Part shown: positions 18,663-29,000 of the stretch, in pieces
Layout of the letters: the number at the start of each line of letters is the position of its first letter
Position numbering within the stretch: the stretch's first letter is position 1
Assembly (NCBI GenBank): GCA_023391635.1
Contig: JAEWAQ010000049.1
Coordinates: 99,403 to 163,402 of the forward strand
DNA: 64,000 bases
Direction: 5' to 3'
Source: Bacillota bacterium
Lineage (GTDB): Bacteria; Bacillota; Bacilli; Paenibacillales; Paenibacillaceae
The notes under the pieces: model-generated
What the model was told of the DNA's origin: nothing
What the model saw: only the letters and a program-made list of their open reading frames with translations
Databases searched by the model: none
Made by a program: the position numbers and the translations under genes

Positions 18663-19387
18663 AGCGCAGCACCGAATTTATAACCAACTCCGTGAACAGT
18701 AAGAATATAACCGGGCTCCGAAAAGTCGTTTTCAATTTTTTTTCGAATGTTGCGAATATGCGTATCAATCGAACGCTCATACCCTGCGTATTCTTCACCT
18801 AGCGCAATCTCAAGAAGATCCAGTCTGCTGTATACTCTTCCAGGCGATTGAACCAGCGTTCTTAGAATCTTGAATTCTGTCGGCGTCATCGCGATAGGTT
18901 CTCCGTTCAAATGAACGGAATGCTTCGGCAAATCAATGGTTAGCGCTCCTCGTTGCAGAATATCGCCGCTCTTGCCTTCACGTTCTGCGCGCGACTGAGA
19001 GGAATGCACACGTCTTAGAATAACACGAATGCGGGCCTCCAGCTCCCGAATCGAGAATGGCTTCGTTATGTAATCGTCGGCTCCAAGCTCCAAGCCTAAC
19101 AGCTTATCAACCTCATCCGACTTGGCAGTGAGGAATATAACCGGCACCTGCGAGAACGAACGCAATTTACGACAGGTTTCCAGCCCGTTTAAGCCTGGCA
19201 TCATCCAATCGAGCAATACAAGATCGATATGAGGTGTACGCTCAAGCAATTCCAATGCATCGGATCCGCTTACCGCTTCAAATACTTGATATCCTTCATT
19301 TCGCAAATATTTAGCAATGAAAGAAATCAATTTCACTTCATCGTCTACGATCAGTATCGATGGCTTATGCCCATCATCATTTCGCAC
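18659..19387 (-). CDS. OmpR-family response regulator
   Basis: 242 residues. The receiver domain has DDE acidic residues near 15-17, phospho-acceptor Asp60 (LVLLDWMMPG) and Lys in ITKPFS. The winged-helix DNA-binding domain (about 150-240) has MTPTEFKILRTLVQSPGRV and GYERSIDTHIRNIRKKI. I take the GTG start at 19387, with GGAAGG 8 bases upstream and the normal receiver start; a longer ORF from 19462 lacks a sensible N-terminus. It is the first gene of the regulator-kinase-ATPase-permease operon. Direct repeats ATATAACC at 19579 and 19591 lie upstream and may be its binding site. Confidence 0.92.
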   Translation of the reverse strand: MRNDDGHKPSILIVDDEVKLISFIAKYLRNEGYQVFEAVSGSDALELLERTPHIDLVLLDWMMPGLNGLETCRKLRSFSQVPVIFLTAKSDEVDKLLGLELGADDYITKPFSIRELEARIRVILRRVHSSQSRAEREGKSGDILQRGALTIDLPKHSVHLNGEPIAMTPTEFKILRTLVQSPGRVYSRLDLLEIALGEEYAGYERSIDTHIRNIRKKIENDFSEPGYILTVHGVGYKFGAAL

Positions 19388-19578
19388 TATGCTTTCCTTC
19401 CCCCCACAGATTATTGGCCCGATCCAGCTTCCTTTGAATGTTAAACCCATTATAGCAATCAATTATCAAGATCTTATGAAGTTATGCAGATCATCTCCAA
19501 GATCATTTTCCCCCGTCTTACATGACCTTCAACAAGCTCCCCCCCAATTCCTTCACTTTGTGTTGTTTCTATAAAAAG

Positions 19579-19598
19579 ATATAACCCGGAATATAACC
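19579..19598. promoter_or_regulatory. ATATAACC direct repeat, candidate response-regulator site
   Basis: Two identical octamers (19579-19586 and 19591-19598) sit 12 bases apart in the divergent region between the OmpR-type regulator gene and the small LuxR gene. Tandem half-sites about one turn apart are typical for OmpR-type regulators; the assignment is inference. Confidence 0.35.
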
Positions 19599-19668
19599 AT
19601 AGTTAGACTCTGCTCAAAATGAGCTTTGCTAGAATCGAGTTGCCTGGAGCAGAAAGGAGGAACGAAAG

Positions 19669-20187
19669 GTGCATAGCAATGAAGGGGGAACGCCGGAAGA
19701 ACGCACCCAATACTCGAGTTTTTCAGGCATTTCAGAGTCGATGAATATCGGGAACTCGTTAATGCAGTCTCTTCTGCTTGAACGATCGAATGATCTCCAG
19801 ACGAACATGAAGAGCATGTACGATGCGATTACAAGCAAAGAATGGACGGCTTACACGAACTCGTTTACTGAATGCAATCATATTCTCGCTCAAATATTTG
19901 TGAAATATGTTGAGTTTTTCACGAGACCGATAATAATCAGGTCGCCCAATGAAGCTCGCGATGTTATCGACCACGACAGCCTTGGGGCCCGGACTTTATT
20001 GACTGGCCGTGAAAAAGAAGTGTTGGCGCTGCTAGCGCAAGGTCTCTCCAATAAGTTGGTTGCGGATCGGCTTACCTTGTCGGAAGGAACGGTCAAGCTT
20101 CACTTGCATCGGATCTACGTCAAGCTTCGCGCCAAGGGACGTGTTCAGGCCGTTCAGAAAGCAAAGCAACTGCAACTGATCCCTTAA
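19669..20187 (+). CDS. small LuxR-type HTH regulator
   Basis: 172 residues: an N-terminal half of unknown fold (about 1-105) followed by a LuxR/GerE HTH (about 107-170, LTGREKEVLALLAQGLSNK and GTVKLHLHRIYVKLRAKGR). GTG start with AAAGGAGG 8 bases upstream. No receiver domain, no ATPase and no membrane segment. Its last 60 residues resemble the C-terminus of the MalT-like protein at 11282-13921, as if derived from it by loss of the ATPase and TPR parts. It begins the plus-strand surface module, 30 bases before the beta-helix protein gene, so it probably regulates those genes. Confidence 0.85.
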   Translation: MHSNEGGTPEERTQYSSFSGISESMNIGNSLMQSLLLERSNDLQTNMKSMYDAITSKEWTAYTNSFTECNHILAQIFVKYVEFFTRPIIIRSPNEARDVIDHDSLGARTLLTGREKEVLALLAQGLSNKLVADRLTLSEGTVKLHLHRIYVKLRAKGRVQAVQKAKQLQLIP

Positions 20188-20217
20188 ACCGAATAAATCG
20201 AGAGGAGATTAATTACG

Positions 20218-21765
20218 ATGAGAAAAGTAATGGCATTATTAGTCGTCGCATTATTGTCCGGGCTTATTAGCATCCCGGTATCGGCAGCAGCAAACAATTA
20301 TAAGAAGATGGGCATTGAAATTGATGGTAAAAAGCTCCCCATCGATGCTTACTCTGTAGGCGGAAGAACGATGGTGCCTTTGCGCGCGATCTTCGAGAGT
20401 CTGACAGCAGAGGTGAAGTGGGAGCAGAAAACGCAAACCATTACTGCGATTAAAGGCTCCACTACCGTAATCCTGAGAATCAACGACGTAAACGCTACAG
20501 TCAATAATAAAGCCTTTACGCTTGATGTTCCTCCGATGCTCATTGATGAGTCAACGTTTGTCCCCGTGCGCTTCGTATCCGAATCGCTTGGCGCAGAAGT
20601 CCTCTTTGACGCCGCGCGGCAAGTAGTAAATGTAAAAACCGTTCCGAGTAACTGTAACGGGGGGCAAGTGCATTCCGGTAAAATCAACCCGGCTGGTGAA
20701 ACCTGGACGGCATGCGGCAGCCCGCACTTCGTTAAAGGCGACTTCCTCGTAGAAGGTCTTGAGAGCCCTGTTCTTACAATTGAAGCAGGCGCTGTCGTCA
20801 GGTTCGAGAAGAACGCATCCCTGGTGATTGGCGATGAAGAGCCAGGCGGTCTGATCGTTCAAGGTACGGCTAACCAACCTGCAGTATTCACAGCTGACAG
20901 CACCGGACCAAGTGCAGGCTTCTGGACAGGCATTCATTTTGGCGAAGTAGCATTAAGAGATAAAGCGTCCATCAACGGCGCACGTATCGAATACGCAGGC
21001 GGAGACCATGGCGCTTTGTATTTAGGAGCAGCCGGTCGGGAGCTCGATGTAACGGTCAAGGATACGGAGTTTAAAAACAACCTCTACGCAGGCATTCAAA
21101 TGATCGAAAACTCCCGTCTGTCTGAAAGCAGCGGAAACATTAAAATTAGCGGTACGAAAGCAGGAAATAACGGCGGCGGATTCCCGATCGTTACGGATCT
21201 GCTGGGAAGTGACCGCATGCCATCCGGTACCTATAGCGGCAATGAAATCAATGCCGTTCGCATTACCGGAACAAACACGCATGACATTCTAGCCAAATCC
21301 ATTACATGGCGCAATCTTGGCTTGCCGTATGACATTGACATTACCGTAACGATCGAAGGTCCATCCAATCCTGTTCTCACCATCGAGCCTGGCGTAACGA
21401 CCAAGTGGGCTCCCGAGACGTTCCTTTCCATAGCCGACAATAACAAAGGCGGTTTGAAGGCGGTCGGCGCCAAAGATAAGCCCATTGTATTCTCCGGCTC
21501 TACGGAGAAAAGCGGCGGATGGATGGGAATTGTCTTCGGTCACAAATCCGTAAGCAGCAACATTCAACTGCAGCATGCTGTTGTAGAGTATGCGATCTAC
21601 GGACTCACGATCTATGAAGATCTCGGTCCGATCGTGAAGGATACGCACTTTAAAGACAATGAGCTTGCTATTTACAATCCGCTCTATGAAGAAGGCAATA
21701 CCGATTATACGACAGGTCTGGGCAATACCTTCGAAGGTAACGGCCAAGACCAGAATCTTGAATAA
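20218..21765 (+). CDS. secreted protein: copper-amine-oxidase N-terminal (stalk) domain plus beta-helix-like repeats
   Basis: 515 residues with a signal peptide (about 1-24, cut after VSAA). Residues 28-145 form a copper amine oxidase N1 stalk domain, recognisable from VGGRTMVPLRAIFESL, VEVKW-like and TFVPVRFVSESLGAEV. This domain is a common cell-wall-associated module in Paenibacillus exoproteins and is not an oxidase. Residues 150-515 contain two copies of a block with the signature VLTIEAG..V..., GGLIVQGTANQP and later GGLKAVGAKDKP, typical of right-handed beta-helix surface proteins. No catalytic residues are recognised. GAGGAG precedes the ATG. It is 18 bases before the first SLH-SOD gene and probably co-transcribed with it. 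Confidence 0.82.
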   Translation: MRKVMALLVVALLSGLISIPVSAAANNYKKMGIEIDGKKLPIDAYSVGGRTMVPLRAIFESLTAEVKWEQKTQTITAIKGSTTVILRINDVNATVNNKAFTLDVPPMLIDESTFVPVRFVSESLGAEVLFDAARQVVNVKTVPSNCNGGQVHSGKINPAGETWTACGSPHFVKGDFLVEGLESPVLTIEAGAVVRFEKNASLVIGDEEPGGLIVQGTANQPAVFTADSTGPSAGFWTGIHFGEVALRDKASINGARIEYAGGDHGALYLGAAGRELDVTVKDTEFKNNLYAGIQMIENSRLSESSGNIKISGTKAGNNGGGFPIVTDLLGSDRMPSGTYSGNEINAVRITGTNTHDILAKSITWRNLGLPYDIDITVTIEGPSNPVLTIEPGVTTKWAPETFLSIADNNKGGLKAVGAKDKPIVFSGSTEKSGGWMGIVFGHKSVSSNIQLQHAVVEYAIYGLTIYEDLGPIVKDTHFKDNELAIYNPLYEEGNTDYTTGLGNTFEGNGQDQNLE

Positions 21766-21783
21766 GAAGGGAGCTAGAACGAT

Positions 21784-24700
21784 ATGCGATACAGTCTGAG
21801 AAAGATGCGCGCCACCCTTGCGGCTCTGATCGCCGCCATGCTGCTCTCTCTCTCGATTCCTCCGGGAATGGCGAGAGGAGCAGATGATGAAAGCTTAATA
21901 AAAATTGATTCTTATGGCATTTCTGCCGCAGAAGGATACTCTGCTTTCATTGATTGGCCCGGATGGAAAGAGGAAAAACGAGGGAGTACGGTAAAAATGC
22001 GTATCTTCACTTATGAAGAGCCTCCAATCGGACAACCGGATCCTGATGAGAGCACCTTGACGCCCATAGAGGTCGATGTATCCGAGAATATATACCTGCA
22101 TGATTTTGGTTCAGCTAATAGGTATACGTTTAAATTTTACGGCATTGATGCAAATGGCGTTCAAACGACGGAAAAAATAATTGTCCCGATTAATCTTACA
22201 CTCCCTTACCCAAAGTTACTCACTCCTATTGATAAATATGAGAATTCTAGAACCTTCGAGGTATCCGGGAACGCATTAGACTGCACAGACTGTACGCTTA
22301 TCCTTGAAATCTTCTCATACAGCAAAGGAGAAGTTGTGTCTGAATTCGAATTGCAGCCTAATGAATGGAATAGGGAAGCGAAGTTTTTCAGGAAGGACTT
22401 AACGGTTGAGGAAAATGGTCGATACCGGGTAGCCGCTTACATGAAAAATATATCCGGAGATATTGGAGCTCAATATTCAATAAATACGGGGAACATCACC
22501 GTTGAAAGTCTGGAACTGCAAACGGCTGTTAACGGCTATGATTTGACCGTCAGTTGGACTGAACCCAAGGGTACCTCATACAAAGGAATGGGACTCACAA
22601 TCAAAGGGCCCAATGAAGCTGAACCCTCCCCGGAAGTGTCGGTAACCAAGGGAACGTACAGCTATACGTTTGAGAACCTGTATCCGGGACAATTCCATAT
22701 CACGGCATACGCCTACAATGATGCGGATAAAGTCTTTAATTCGGATGCGACTTTCCCGAACATTACACGGGACGGCCCGCCATCCGTTATGAATTTGAAG
22801 GCCGAGCAGGGCGTCAATAAGAGTCACTCTGTTGGCCAGTTATCCTGGTCAGGCCCTGTCGATGATCTATACGATCATATTCGCGTCTACTTTAAAACGA
22901 GTGGTGACATCGATTATGATCCATCAAAGTATGTGGAAGTCAAAAAGCCAAAGTTTTGGGGCAATACGAGCATCCACGAATTTGGACTTCCTCCCGATGG
23001 CACATACGATGCAAGAGTAGTTGCTGTCGATGCAGACGGCAAACAGTCCAAACCTGTGGAAACGTCTATCACGTTCGCTCCATCCACAAATTATATGATT
23101 CCGGTGCTGGATATTCCGCTTAATATTTATCGCAATACCAATACATTCACCGTCACAGGAAAAACGACTTATCATCATTTAACTCAGCTGCGCGTTGCTC
23201 TCTTTGAAAATGGCAACGACCTGAAAACCTTTTTGGTACCAAACGATTGGAACAGCGAAGACGGCACATTCAGCGCAACCTTCGACCTAAGCCAAATCAA
23301 TCAAGATCCTGCACTCGATTTAAAACCCTACAATGTTCGAGCATTCTTATACAGTCTCGACGGTAATAAATACAGCGACTTCAATGATGCTCACATCAGA
23401 TGGGTCGAATACGAAGCAAATTTAACTACGCTTCCAACAGGCATTACGTATACGGTTCAAGGCAACGATATTCGCGTAGATTGGGATGCTCGAGTGTCAC
23501 CTGACTATGATTCCATAGAGCTCATCTTGAATGGCATTACTACGGAAACCGTCACCATTGACAATCCATCCAATCACCACACGTTTGTCGATTTGATGCC
23601 TGGAACTTACACCATACGTCTGGATGCATTGAAAGACGGTTATAGAGCGCCTGCTCCGCATAGGTCGGGCAATCTGGTTATTGAAATGCCTGTCCCCGTT
23701 CTGGACGGTCCTGCTCAAGTCAATACAACCTCAGGCATATTCAATATTTCCGGCACTGCCGAGTTCTGTATCGACTGCAAGCTTCTTGTAGGCATATACA
23801 ACGCAAATGGGGATCTGCTGGAAGAAATCGAAGCAAGCAACTGGTCCTCCAGCAACAATACGTTTAGCGTTGCGTCAACGACAGATCGGCCAATCGGCAC
23901 GTATCACGTGAAAGCTAAAGTCGTACTCGGCAGCACTGCCGGCAAAGAATCCGCAGTTAAGCAAATAAAAGTGGTAAAAAGTACTGGCGGATCTGGCGGC
24001 GGTGGCGGTTCGCCTGCACCAACAGCTCCTGTAACGGATCCTGTCAAGGCCGATGCCCCGAATGAAAACGAGACGATCTTCTACTTGACCCGGGATGCGA
24101 GCGAGCACTTCGGATTCAAGAGCATCATTCGTCTAGCGGTAGACCCGCTTACAGTCGATCAAGATACGGCTGTCAAAGTTTCCCGCAAGAGCGGCAAGAG
24201 CTTGACGCTGAAGAGCGGTTACCGCGCCTTGTCGGATGTATTTGCGCTGTCCGGCAGCAAGTCGTTCAACAAATCGTCTTTACTGACGCTGCAATACGAC
24301 CCTGCTGCGCTCAATGGCGCAAATCCGGAAAGACTCGGCATCTTTAAACAAAGCGAAACGGATAACAATGTCTGGATCTACGTTGGCGGCGTTGTAAATC
24401 AAAAGGAAAACACGATTACCGCACCGACTGCAAGCCCGGGAGCCTATGCCGTCATGTTATTTGATAAGGCGTTCCAGGATCTGGCGAATCACTGGTCCAA
24501 GAAAGAAATGGAAATTCTCATCAGCCGTCAGCTTGTGCACGGAGTCAATGAGCAAAGCTTTGAGCCGCAACGTATGATTACCCGGGCCGAAGCGGTTAAA
24601 TTGCTGGTTGAAGCGGTTATGAGAAACAGCAACTTAAGCCAACTGGCGAATCCGGCAGCTTCTCATGCATTCACGGACGTTGCCGCCGATGCATGGTATT

Positions 24701-25941
24701 ACGACTATGTCAAGAAGGCTGCGGCATACGGAATGGTCAACGCGAACGAAGACCGCAGCTTCCGTCCGAATGAACCGATTACGCGTGAACAATTCACCCT
24801 CATGCTGTACCGTCTCGCACAAGGAACCGATGCGGACGAAAGCGTACTGATCAACTTCAAAGATTCGGCTGCGATCTCGCCTTGGGCGAAATCGGCGATT
24901 GCCTTCGCTGCGCAGCATGGCATTCTCCAAGGATCGACTGACGGCAATTTCCGTCCGCAAGGGCATACAACAAGAGCAGAGTCCGCTGCGATCATTCTGC
25001 GAACGATGAAGTTGTGGGGCATTATTAGCAGTGCGGATGAGCCCCCCTTCGCTGCCGCCAATGTTGCGATCCATGATACAACTGGCAAAACCATTGGCTC
25101 AGCCGTATTGACTGAGCAGCATAACGGCGTACGCATCCAGCTTCAAGTTTCGGGACTTACACCGGGCAAGCACGGCTTCCATGTCCATGAGAAAGCCTTT
25201 ACGGGGCTCGACTTCAAGACAGCAGGAGGTCACTTCAATCCGGTCGGCAAACAGCATGGCCATGACAACCCGACCGGCCATCACCTCGGTGATATGCCTA
25301 ATTTGGTAGCAGGCGCCGATGGCAAAGCCTCCGTGGATATGGTGCTTGCAGACGCAACCTTATCCGCGTCTGCGAAAAACTCGCTCATCGGCAAATCGAT
25401 CATCATTCATGCGGCTGAGGATGATTACAAATCCGATCCCGCTGGCAATGCCGGCGACCGCATCGCCGGAGGCATCGTCGGCAGCGATAGTACGATCATT
25501 CCGGATGCCGCGGATGTGACGCTCTTCGACACGACCGGCAATGAGATTGGCTGGGCCAAGTTGACCGAACATGAACAAGGCGTGCGCCTGCAGCTTAAAG
25601 CAACTGGGTTAACTCCAGGCAAGCATGGCTTCCATATCCACGAGAAAGCTTTCACATGGCTGGATTTCAAAACTGCCGGCGGTCACTTCAATCCGGAAGC
25701 CAAGAAGCACGGCCATGACAACCCGGATGGCAGCCACCTCGGCGATATGCCTAACCTTGTAGCCGACAAGGACGGAAACGCATCGCTTGACCTCATTCTT
25801 GAGGGCGCAACGATAGCGGCTGGCGCAAAAGATTCACTCATTGGCAAATCGATCATCATTCATGCTGCTGAAGACGACTACAAGTCCGATCCAGCAGGAA
25901 ATGCCGGCGATCGAATCGCTGGCGGCATTATATCCAAGTAA
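21784..25941 (+). CDS. S-layer-homology surface protein with two C-terminal Cu,Zn superoxide dismutase domains
   Basis: 1385-residue exported protein. Signal peptide about 1-33. Tandem fibronectin-III-like domains run to about 735, with paired-Cys turns such as LDCTDC and FCIDC. A Gly-rich linker lies near 738-746, and three SLH domains at about 896-1070 bind secondary cell-wall polymer. Two Cu,Zn-SOD domains follow (about 1094-1235 and 1244-1385). Both keep the metal ligands (HVHE/HIHE, GGHFNP, KxHGHDNP, HLGDMPN, IIHAAEDD) and the active-site Arg (GDRIAGG). The conserved disulfide cysteines are absent: GGHFNP has no upstream Cys and Gly replaces Cys146. The predicted role is superoxide removal at the wall. 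A near-paralogue follows. Confidence 0.87.
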   Translation: MRYSLRKMRATLAALIAAMLLSLSIPPGMARGADDESLIKIDSYGISAAEGYSAFIDWPGWKEEKRGSTVKMRIFTYEEPPIGQPDPDESTLTPIEVDVSENIYLHDFGSANRYTFKFYGIDANGVQTTEKIIVPINLTLPYPKLLTPIDKYENSRTFEVSGNALDCTDCTLILEIFSYSKGEVVSEFELQPNEWNREAKFFRKDLTVEENGRYRVAAYMKNISGDIGAQYSINTGNITVESLELQTAVNGYDLTVSWTEPKGTSYKGMGLTIKGPNEAEPSPEVSVTKGTYSYTFENLYPGQFHITAYAYNDADKVFNSDATFPNITRDGPPSVMNLKAEQGVNKSHSVGQLSWSGPVDDLYDHIRVYFKTSGDIDYDPSKYVEVKKPKFWGNTSIHEFGLPPDGTYDARVVAVDADGKQSKPVETSITFAPSTNYMIPVLDIPLNIYRNTNTFTVTGKTTYHHLTQLRVALFENGNDLKTFLVPNDWNSEDGTFSATFDLSQINQDPALDLKPYNVRAFLYSLDGNKYSDFNDAHIRWVEYEANLTTLPTGITYTVQGNDIRVDWDARVSPDYDSIELILNGITTETVTIDNPSNHHTFVDLMPGTYTIRLDALKDGYRAPAPHRSGNLVIEMPVPVLDGPAQVNTTSGIFNISGTAEFCIDCKLLVGIYNANGDLLEEIEASNWSSSNNTFSVASTTDRPIGTYHVKAKVVLGSTAGKESAVKQIKVVKSTGGSGGGGGSPAPTAPVTDPVKADAPNENETIFYLTRDASEHFGFKSIIRLAVDPLTVDQDTAVKVSRKSGKSLTLKSGYRALSDVFALSGSKSFNKSSLLTLQYDPAALNGANPERLGIFKQSETDNNVWIYVGGVVNQKENTITAPTASPGAYAVMLFDKAFQDLANHWSKKEMEILISRQLVHGVNEQSFEPQRMITRAEAVKLLVEAVMRNSNLSQLANPAASHAFTDVAADAWYYDYVKKAAAYGMVNANEDRSFRPNEPITREQFTLMLYRLAQGTDADESVLINFKDSAAISPWAKSAIAFAAQHGILQGSTDGNFRPQGHTTRAESAAIILRTMKLWGIISSADEPPFAAANVAIHDTTGKTIGSAVLTEQHNGVRIQLQVSGLTPGKHGFHVHEKAFTGLDFKTAGGHFNPVGKQHGHDNPTGHHLGDMPNLVAGADGKASVDMVLADATLSASAKNSLIGKSIIIHAAEDDYKSDPAGNAGDRIAGGIVGSDSTIIPDAADVTLFDTTGNEIGWAKLTEHEQGVRLQLKATGLTPGKHGFHIHEKAFTWLDFKTAGGHFNPEAKKHGHDNPDGSHLGDMPNLVADKDGNASLDLILEGATIAAGAKDSLIGKSIIIHAAEDDYKSDPAGNAGDRIAGGIISK

Positions 25942-25962
25942 TAAAGCATGAACAAGTAAACG

Positions 25963-25996
25963 CCCTTCGGCGATTACTCCGAAGGGTTTTCTTGTT
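25963..25996 (+). terminator. terminator or attenuator between SLH-SOD paralogues
   Basis: CCCTTCGG (25963-25970) pairs with CCGAAGGG (25979-25986) across 8 bases and is followed by TTTTCTTG. The next gene's ribosome site begins only about 13 bases later. The hairpin would end or attenuate transcription from the first gene, so the second may be expressed at a lower level. Confidence 0.75.
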
Positions 25997-26015
25997 TAAG
26001 GAAGGGGTTCAACTA

Positions 26016-29000
26016 ATGATTCGCAGTATGACTTTAAAGAAGCTGCGCGGTCTCGTCGCAACGCTTATCGCCGCTCTGGTGCTTTCCGTAGCGACCCCTC
26101 CGGCGGTTACGAAAGCGTCGGATGATCTTATCCGTATTGATTCTTTAACCTTTAGTTATGAAAAAGGGTACACCGCTTATTTCGTCTGGGATAGTTGGGT
26201 TAATAGGGGAACGACCACGAAATTGCGCTTCTACAAATGGCTCGAGACTGATCCCGATCCTGATCTGGCTGGAATGTCTTATACAGGGGTTAGTGTGCTT
26301 AGTAACGGTCACATTTATACTGCACCAACTCCAGGAATATACGAGTTCGCAATCGTAGGCACGGATGACAGCAACCAACGAACAACTGAACCCCTTAAAT
26401 TATCACCAGTTGACCTCCGGGTGCCTTATGGAACCATTAGTACTCCATTTAACAAACAGTCCACTTCCAGAAGTATCGAAGTGAAAGGAGCTGCGCCAAC
26501 ATGCGACGGGTGTGAATTGTTCATTAGAGTCGAAAATGCTTCCGATCACAATTCGCTATACGGCGAATATGAAGTTCTTCCTGAAGAATGGCCCTCTGAT
26601 AGTTTCACAAAGATAATCACACTGGATAATGATGCACCTCCAGGGGTATATCACTTCTTCGCCGTAATGAAGCAGGCGGGGAATTCTGCCACAAATATTA
26701 AGCGTTATGGGCACTACACTCTTACTCAGTCAGAACCCTCTATCAACATGCAACACGCTGTCAACAAATATGATCTGACGTTGACTTGGACAGAGTCGGA
26801 TCATCCGGACTATGCTTATACGATGATCAAGATGATGAGACCTGGAAATGGCTACTTTGGCGACGTAGAACAAGTAAATAAAGTTGGTGCTATAAGCACG
26901 TATACGTATACCAACTTGTGGCCGGGCGAGCATCAGGTGGTTGCAACAACATATGATTCTAGCGGCAAAGAAATTGCAGTAAGCACGACCTTTGTAACGA
27001 TTGTTCGCGACGGTCCGCCTGCCGTATGGACATTGTCACTTGAGGACGAGGGCAATAGCAACACCCTATACTCCATGAATAGCTTATCGTTGCAAGGTCC
27101 CTATGACAATATATACGATAAAATCCGTTTCTATTTCAAAAGATCGGACGGCGAGTATGATGACAAATATTCGGAAGCAGCAAGGTCCGTTATTTGGAAT
27201 GATACGGTCACATTCGATTTCGGATTGCCGCCTGCCGGCTCGTATTCCGCGAAAGTCGTTACAGTAGATCGTGACGGCACGGAATCCGTACCGATAGAAA
27301 TAGAAGACATCTCATTCCAGGATAAGATTTACAAGCCGGTAACTCTAACTGCAATTGATAATAAAATCTATCGCAACAGCAATAAATTTACCGTTTCAGG
27401 TCAAGCAACGTTCCACCATTTTACCGAATTGCATGTCGAGTATCTTAAAGATGGTACCGTGGAAGGCGACGTGACGGTAACCAATTGGAATCGAAATAAC
27501 GGTCAATTCAGTGCAACCGTAACGTTACCTCAAGGCGATACGGATGATTATCAAGCACGGGCATATTTATATGACCCTGTTACAAAAACTCGCGGTACAT
27601 GGGAGAACTCTGTCTCCGTCGAATACGATGAGACTCTGCCTCATCTGCCTACAGGTATCGAATTCAATGTAGATAACGATGACATCACAGTCGATTGGGA
27701 TCATCCCGAAGTTCCTGATTATGACAGCGTAGAACTGGTCTTGCGGGATCATGATGGTGTCCAAGTTGCTACGGTGTCTATTCCCAAGGAAAACAATACA
27801 CACACCTTCGCAGATTTGGATAATGGAATCTACACCGTAAGTTTAACGACAGTGAATGCCAACGGCTATTCGCCTGATATTCACACCTCTAGCAATTTGG
27901 CGGTGATGAATTACCCAACCCCTGTTCTGGATGGAGCCGCTCAGGTAATTACGAGCTCCGGAATTTTCACGATTTCTGGCGTTGCCGAGTTATGTTTGGA
28001 CTGCCGAGTCTATGTATCTGTTTATAATGCGAACAAAGTACTGCTTGAAGAAATTGCCGCGACCAACTGGTCGCCAGTAAATAACACATTCAGCGTTACT
28101 TCGGGTACGGATCGACCAAACGGCACCTATCTGGTTACAGCCAAAGTAAAGCTGGACGGTTATCCCGATGGACCGGAATCTGCCGTTAAAACGATTACCG
28201 TCACGAAGAGCTCCCCAGGGCCTTCACCGGTTGTAACAGCGCCTGAGCCACCCGAAGCTCCGGTCATCGCTCCGGCTCCAAGTATAGATGAAACGATTTT
28301 TTATTTGACAAATGAGCCAAGCGAGCATGGCGGATTTAATCGCAGCGTTCGACTATCCGTAGATGAACGCACAGTGAATCAAGATACGCAGGTTAAGGTC
28401 CGCAAGCAACAAAAGAGCGGCTTATCGCTGCCTGCCGGCTTCAGCGCGAAATCTGATGCATTCGCATTGTCGAGCAGCAGCCCGCTGAATAAACTAACGC
28501 ATCTGACGCTTCAATATTCCAGTGCTGATCTGGACGGCGTTAATCCGGAGAAGCTTGGCATATATCGTCAGAGCGATACAAATAAGAGTGTATGGACGTA
28601 TATCGGCGGAGTTGTGAACAAAAACAATAATAGTATCACGACACCGATCTCAGGTCCTGGCACGTATGCGATTCTCTCGTTTCACAAGACTTTCCAGGAT
28701 CTCGATAAGCATTGGTCCATTCATGACGTTGAAACATTGGTTAGTCGTCAGATGATCAGCGGCACAAGCCCGCAAAGCTTCGAGCCGGATCGTGCAATTA
28801 CACGCGCGGAAGCCGTGAGGCTGCTGATCGAAGCGCTGTACAGAAACAGTGCGTTCAGTACGATTGCACAAACATCTGCCATAAGTTTCAATGATGTTTC
28901 GAGCTCGGCTTGGTATCACGACTATGTGACCAAAGCTGCTTCCCTCGGAATCGTCAAAGGCGACGACAAAGGGGCGTTCAGGCCGGATGATCCGGTAACT

